Assembly: GCA_021797955.1 (NCBI GenBank)
Contig: JAJZYV010000104.1
Span: forward strand, 1-6,653
Source of the DNA: Thermoplasmata archaeon
GTDB lineage: Archaea; Thermoplasmatota; Thermoplasmata; Thermoplasmatales; Thermoplasmataceae
DNA length: 6,653 nt
Direction of reading: 5' to 3'
Shown: in pieces, positions 5,708-6,653 of the stretch
Numbering within the stretch: position 1 is the first letter of the stretch
Layout of the letters: every line of letters starts with the position of its first letter
The notes under the pieces: generated by a model
Databases searched by the model: none
What the model saw: only the letters and a program-made list of their open reading frames with translations
What the model was told of the DNA's origin: nothing
Translations under genes and position numbers: made by a program

Positions 5708-6653
5708 TCATTCACCCTTTTTAGAATGTGAACCGGTTTGAATTCCGGTGTTAACTTGACGAAATTCTGTCCTCCGCTCCATGTATATGCCTCCTGATTA
5801 TAAATATCGATTACCCTGAAAAGTGATGTGGAACTCCATTCCTCTGGAACCTGGACGAGTCCTTCCTGTACCTTTTCTGGATCAAGATTCAGGATTATTA
5901 CAAGCTTATTTCTTTCATATCCTCTTGAATATGCAAGAATTGACTGATTTGTAGTGTTTAGAAATGTCAGGTTCCCTCTTTCCGTTAATTGCCTATATTC
6001 CCTCCTGATCCTGTTAAGTGTGGATATCTCATCTGCAATGGAATCACCTGAATTGAAGGTTCTCCTCTTAATTTCATATTTCTCTGAATTAAGATATTCT
6101 TCCCTCCCTGGAATGGCATCGTTTTCACATATTTCGTATCCGCTATATATCCCCCATGAACTCCCCAGAGTCGCTCCAAGTATGGATCTTATGATGAACT
6201 GTGGTCTCCCGTCTCGCTGAAGGTTGAAACTCAGAATGTCAGGTGTGTTTGTGAATAGGACAGGTGTGTAAAAAGAAACTATTTCGTCTCTGTTAAGGAA
6301 CTTGAAATATTCCTTAATTTCCCAGTCATAATTTTTCCAAGTGAAATAACTGTAGGAAAGATCAAAACCAACTTTGCTCAACCCATACATTAGATTTTCT
6401 GTTGTAAAGGCTTCACACAGGAAGTAGGTGTCCGGGTATTTTTCCTTTACCCCACTTATTACCCATTCCCAGAACCCCAACGGTTTTGTGTGCGGATTAT
6501 CTACCCTGAAGAAACGTACTCCTTTTTCCCTCCAGAACATGAAAATGGATTTGAGCTCGTTCCATAGTTCGTCTGAGTTGCTGCAGTAGAACTCAAAGGG
6601 GTAGATATCATAGTACTTCTTTGGCGGATTTTCTGCATAGCGAATGGTTCCAT
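5704..6653 (-). CDS. glgE: Alpha-1,4-glucan:maltose-1-phosphate maltosyltransferase GlgE (C-terminal part, 5' cut by window)
   Basis: Extends alpha-1,4-glucans two glucose units at a time from maltose-1-phosphate, releasing phosphate (GH13 subfamily 3). The frame is open to the window end, so 315 residues are visible and about 340 N-terminal ones lie outside. The methionine codon at 6538-6540 is internal, because GlgE-typical GTIRYAENPPKKYYDIYP is encoded upstream of it. FFRVDNPHTKP holds the nucleophile Asp (codon 6499-6501). YFLCEAFT holds the acid/base Glu (6412-6414), 29 residues on, as between Asp394 and Glu423 of Streptomyces coelicolor GlgE. FTNTPDI supplies the third acidic residue (6238-6240). 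GYEICENDAIPGREEYLNSE is the family's substrate-binding signature, and the C-terminal beta domain ends in PVHILKRV. NPHTKP and YAENPPKK separate it from ordinary amylases. It is the upstream member of the visible operon; the promoter is off-window. Confidence 0.95.
   Translation of the reverse strand, partial: GTIRYAENPPKKYYDIYPFEFYCSNSDELWNELKSIFMFWREKGVRFFRVDNPHTKPLGFWEWVISGVKEKYPDTYFLCEAFTTENLMYGLSKVGFDLSYSYFTWKNYDWEIKEYFKFLNRDEIVSFYTPVLFTNTPDILSFNLQRDGRPQFIIRSILGATLGSSWGIYSGYEICENDAIPGREEYLNSEKYEIKRRTFNSGDSIADEISTLNRIRREYRQLTERGNLTFLNTTNQSILAYSRGYERNKLVIILNLDPEKVQEGLVQVPEEWSSTSLFRVIDIYNQEAYTWSGGQNFVKLTPEFKPVHILKRVNE
5712..5717 (-). promoter_or_regulatory. Shine-Dalgarno site of treS
   Basis: GGGTGA on the minus strand, four bases before the treS ATG and inside the last codons of glgE. 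The same hexamer precedes the second acyl-CoA dehydrogenase gene. An ATG at 5711-5709 is closer to it but opens only a three-codon frame, so the ATG at 5707 is the start. Confidence 0.6.

Noticed and set aside
5954..6220. Open frames opposite or out of frame within glgE (5954-6220 +, 5985-6179 -)
   Set aside because: They overlap conserved GlgE coding sequence, and their predicted proteins show no family features.
6538..6540. Methionine at 6540 as the start of the GlgE-like protein
   Set aside because: The frame stays open to the window end and encodes the conserved YAENPPKK segment upstream, so this methionine is internal and the gene is cut by the window.

Overview
The window looks like an AT-rich archaeal chromosome segment, most likely from the Thermoplasmata (relatives of Thermoplasma, Picrophilus or Cuniculiplasma). 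This lineage call is an inference. It rests on heavy AGA/AGG and ATA codon use, an isolated gene with an AT-rich TATA-like box about 24 bases before its ATG and no Shine-Dalgarno, GGTGA/GGAGG sites only before genes inside operons, and very tight gene packing. No RNA gene, mobile element, CRISPR array or long repeat was seen. The only non-coding stretch longer than a few bases is 2089-2219.

Left part, + strand (1-2088): two overlapping genes of the acyl-CoA dehydrogenase superfamily. The first is cut at its 5' end by the window. It carries the flavin-loop motif and the catalytic glutamate. The second is shorter and has lost both, but keeps the C-terminal FAD contacts that the first lacks. Together they look like the two subunits of a heteromeric acyl-CoA dehydrogenase with one composite active site per pair. 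A separate + strand gene (2220-2753) encodes a PduO/MMAB-type cob(I)alamin adenosyltransferase, which makes adenosylcobalamin. It has its own probable leaderless promoter.

Right part, - strand (2755-6653 and beyond): an operon read right to left as glgE (C-terminal part only), treS and maltokinase, with overlaps of 4 and 11 bases. These are three of the enzymes of the GlgE alpha-glucan pathway. TreS interconverts trehalose and maltose, maltokinase makes maltose-1-phosphate with ATP, and GlgE transfers the maltosyl unit onto a growing alpha-1,4-glucan. A branching enzyme (GlgB) would complete the route but is not in the window. The pathway is best known from actinobacteria, so a compact copy in an apparent archaeon is notable.

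The two halves converge tail to tail: the adenosyltransferase and maltokinase stop codons are one base apart, so their transcripts probably overlap. The strongest candidate for something beyond routine annotation is the complementary loss of active-site parts in the acyl-CoA dehydrogenase pair.
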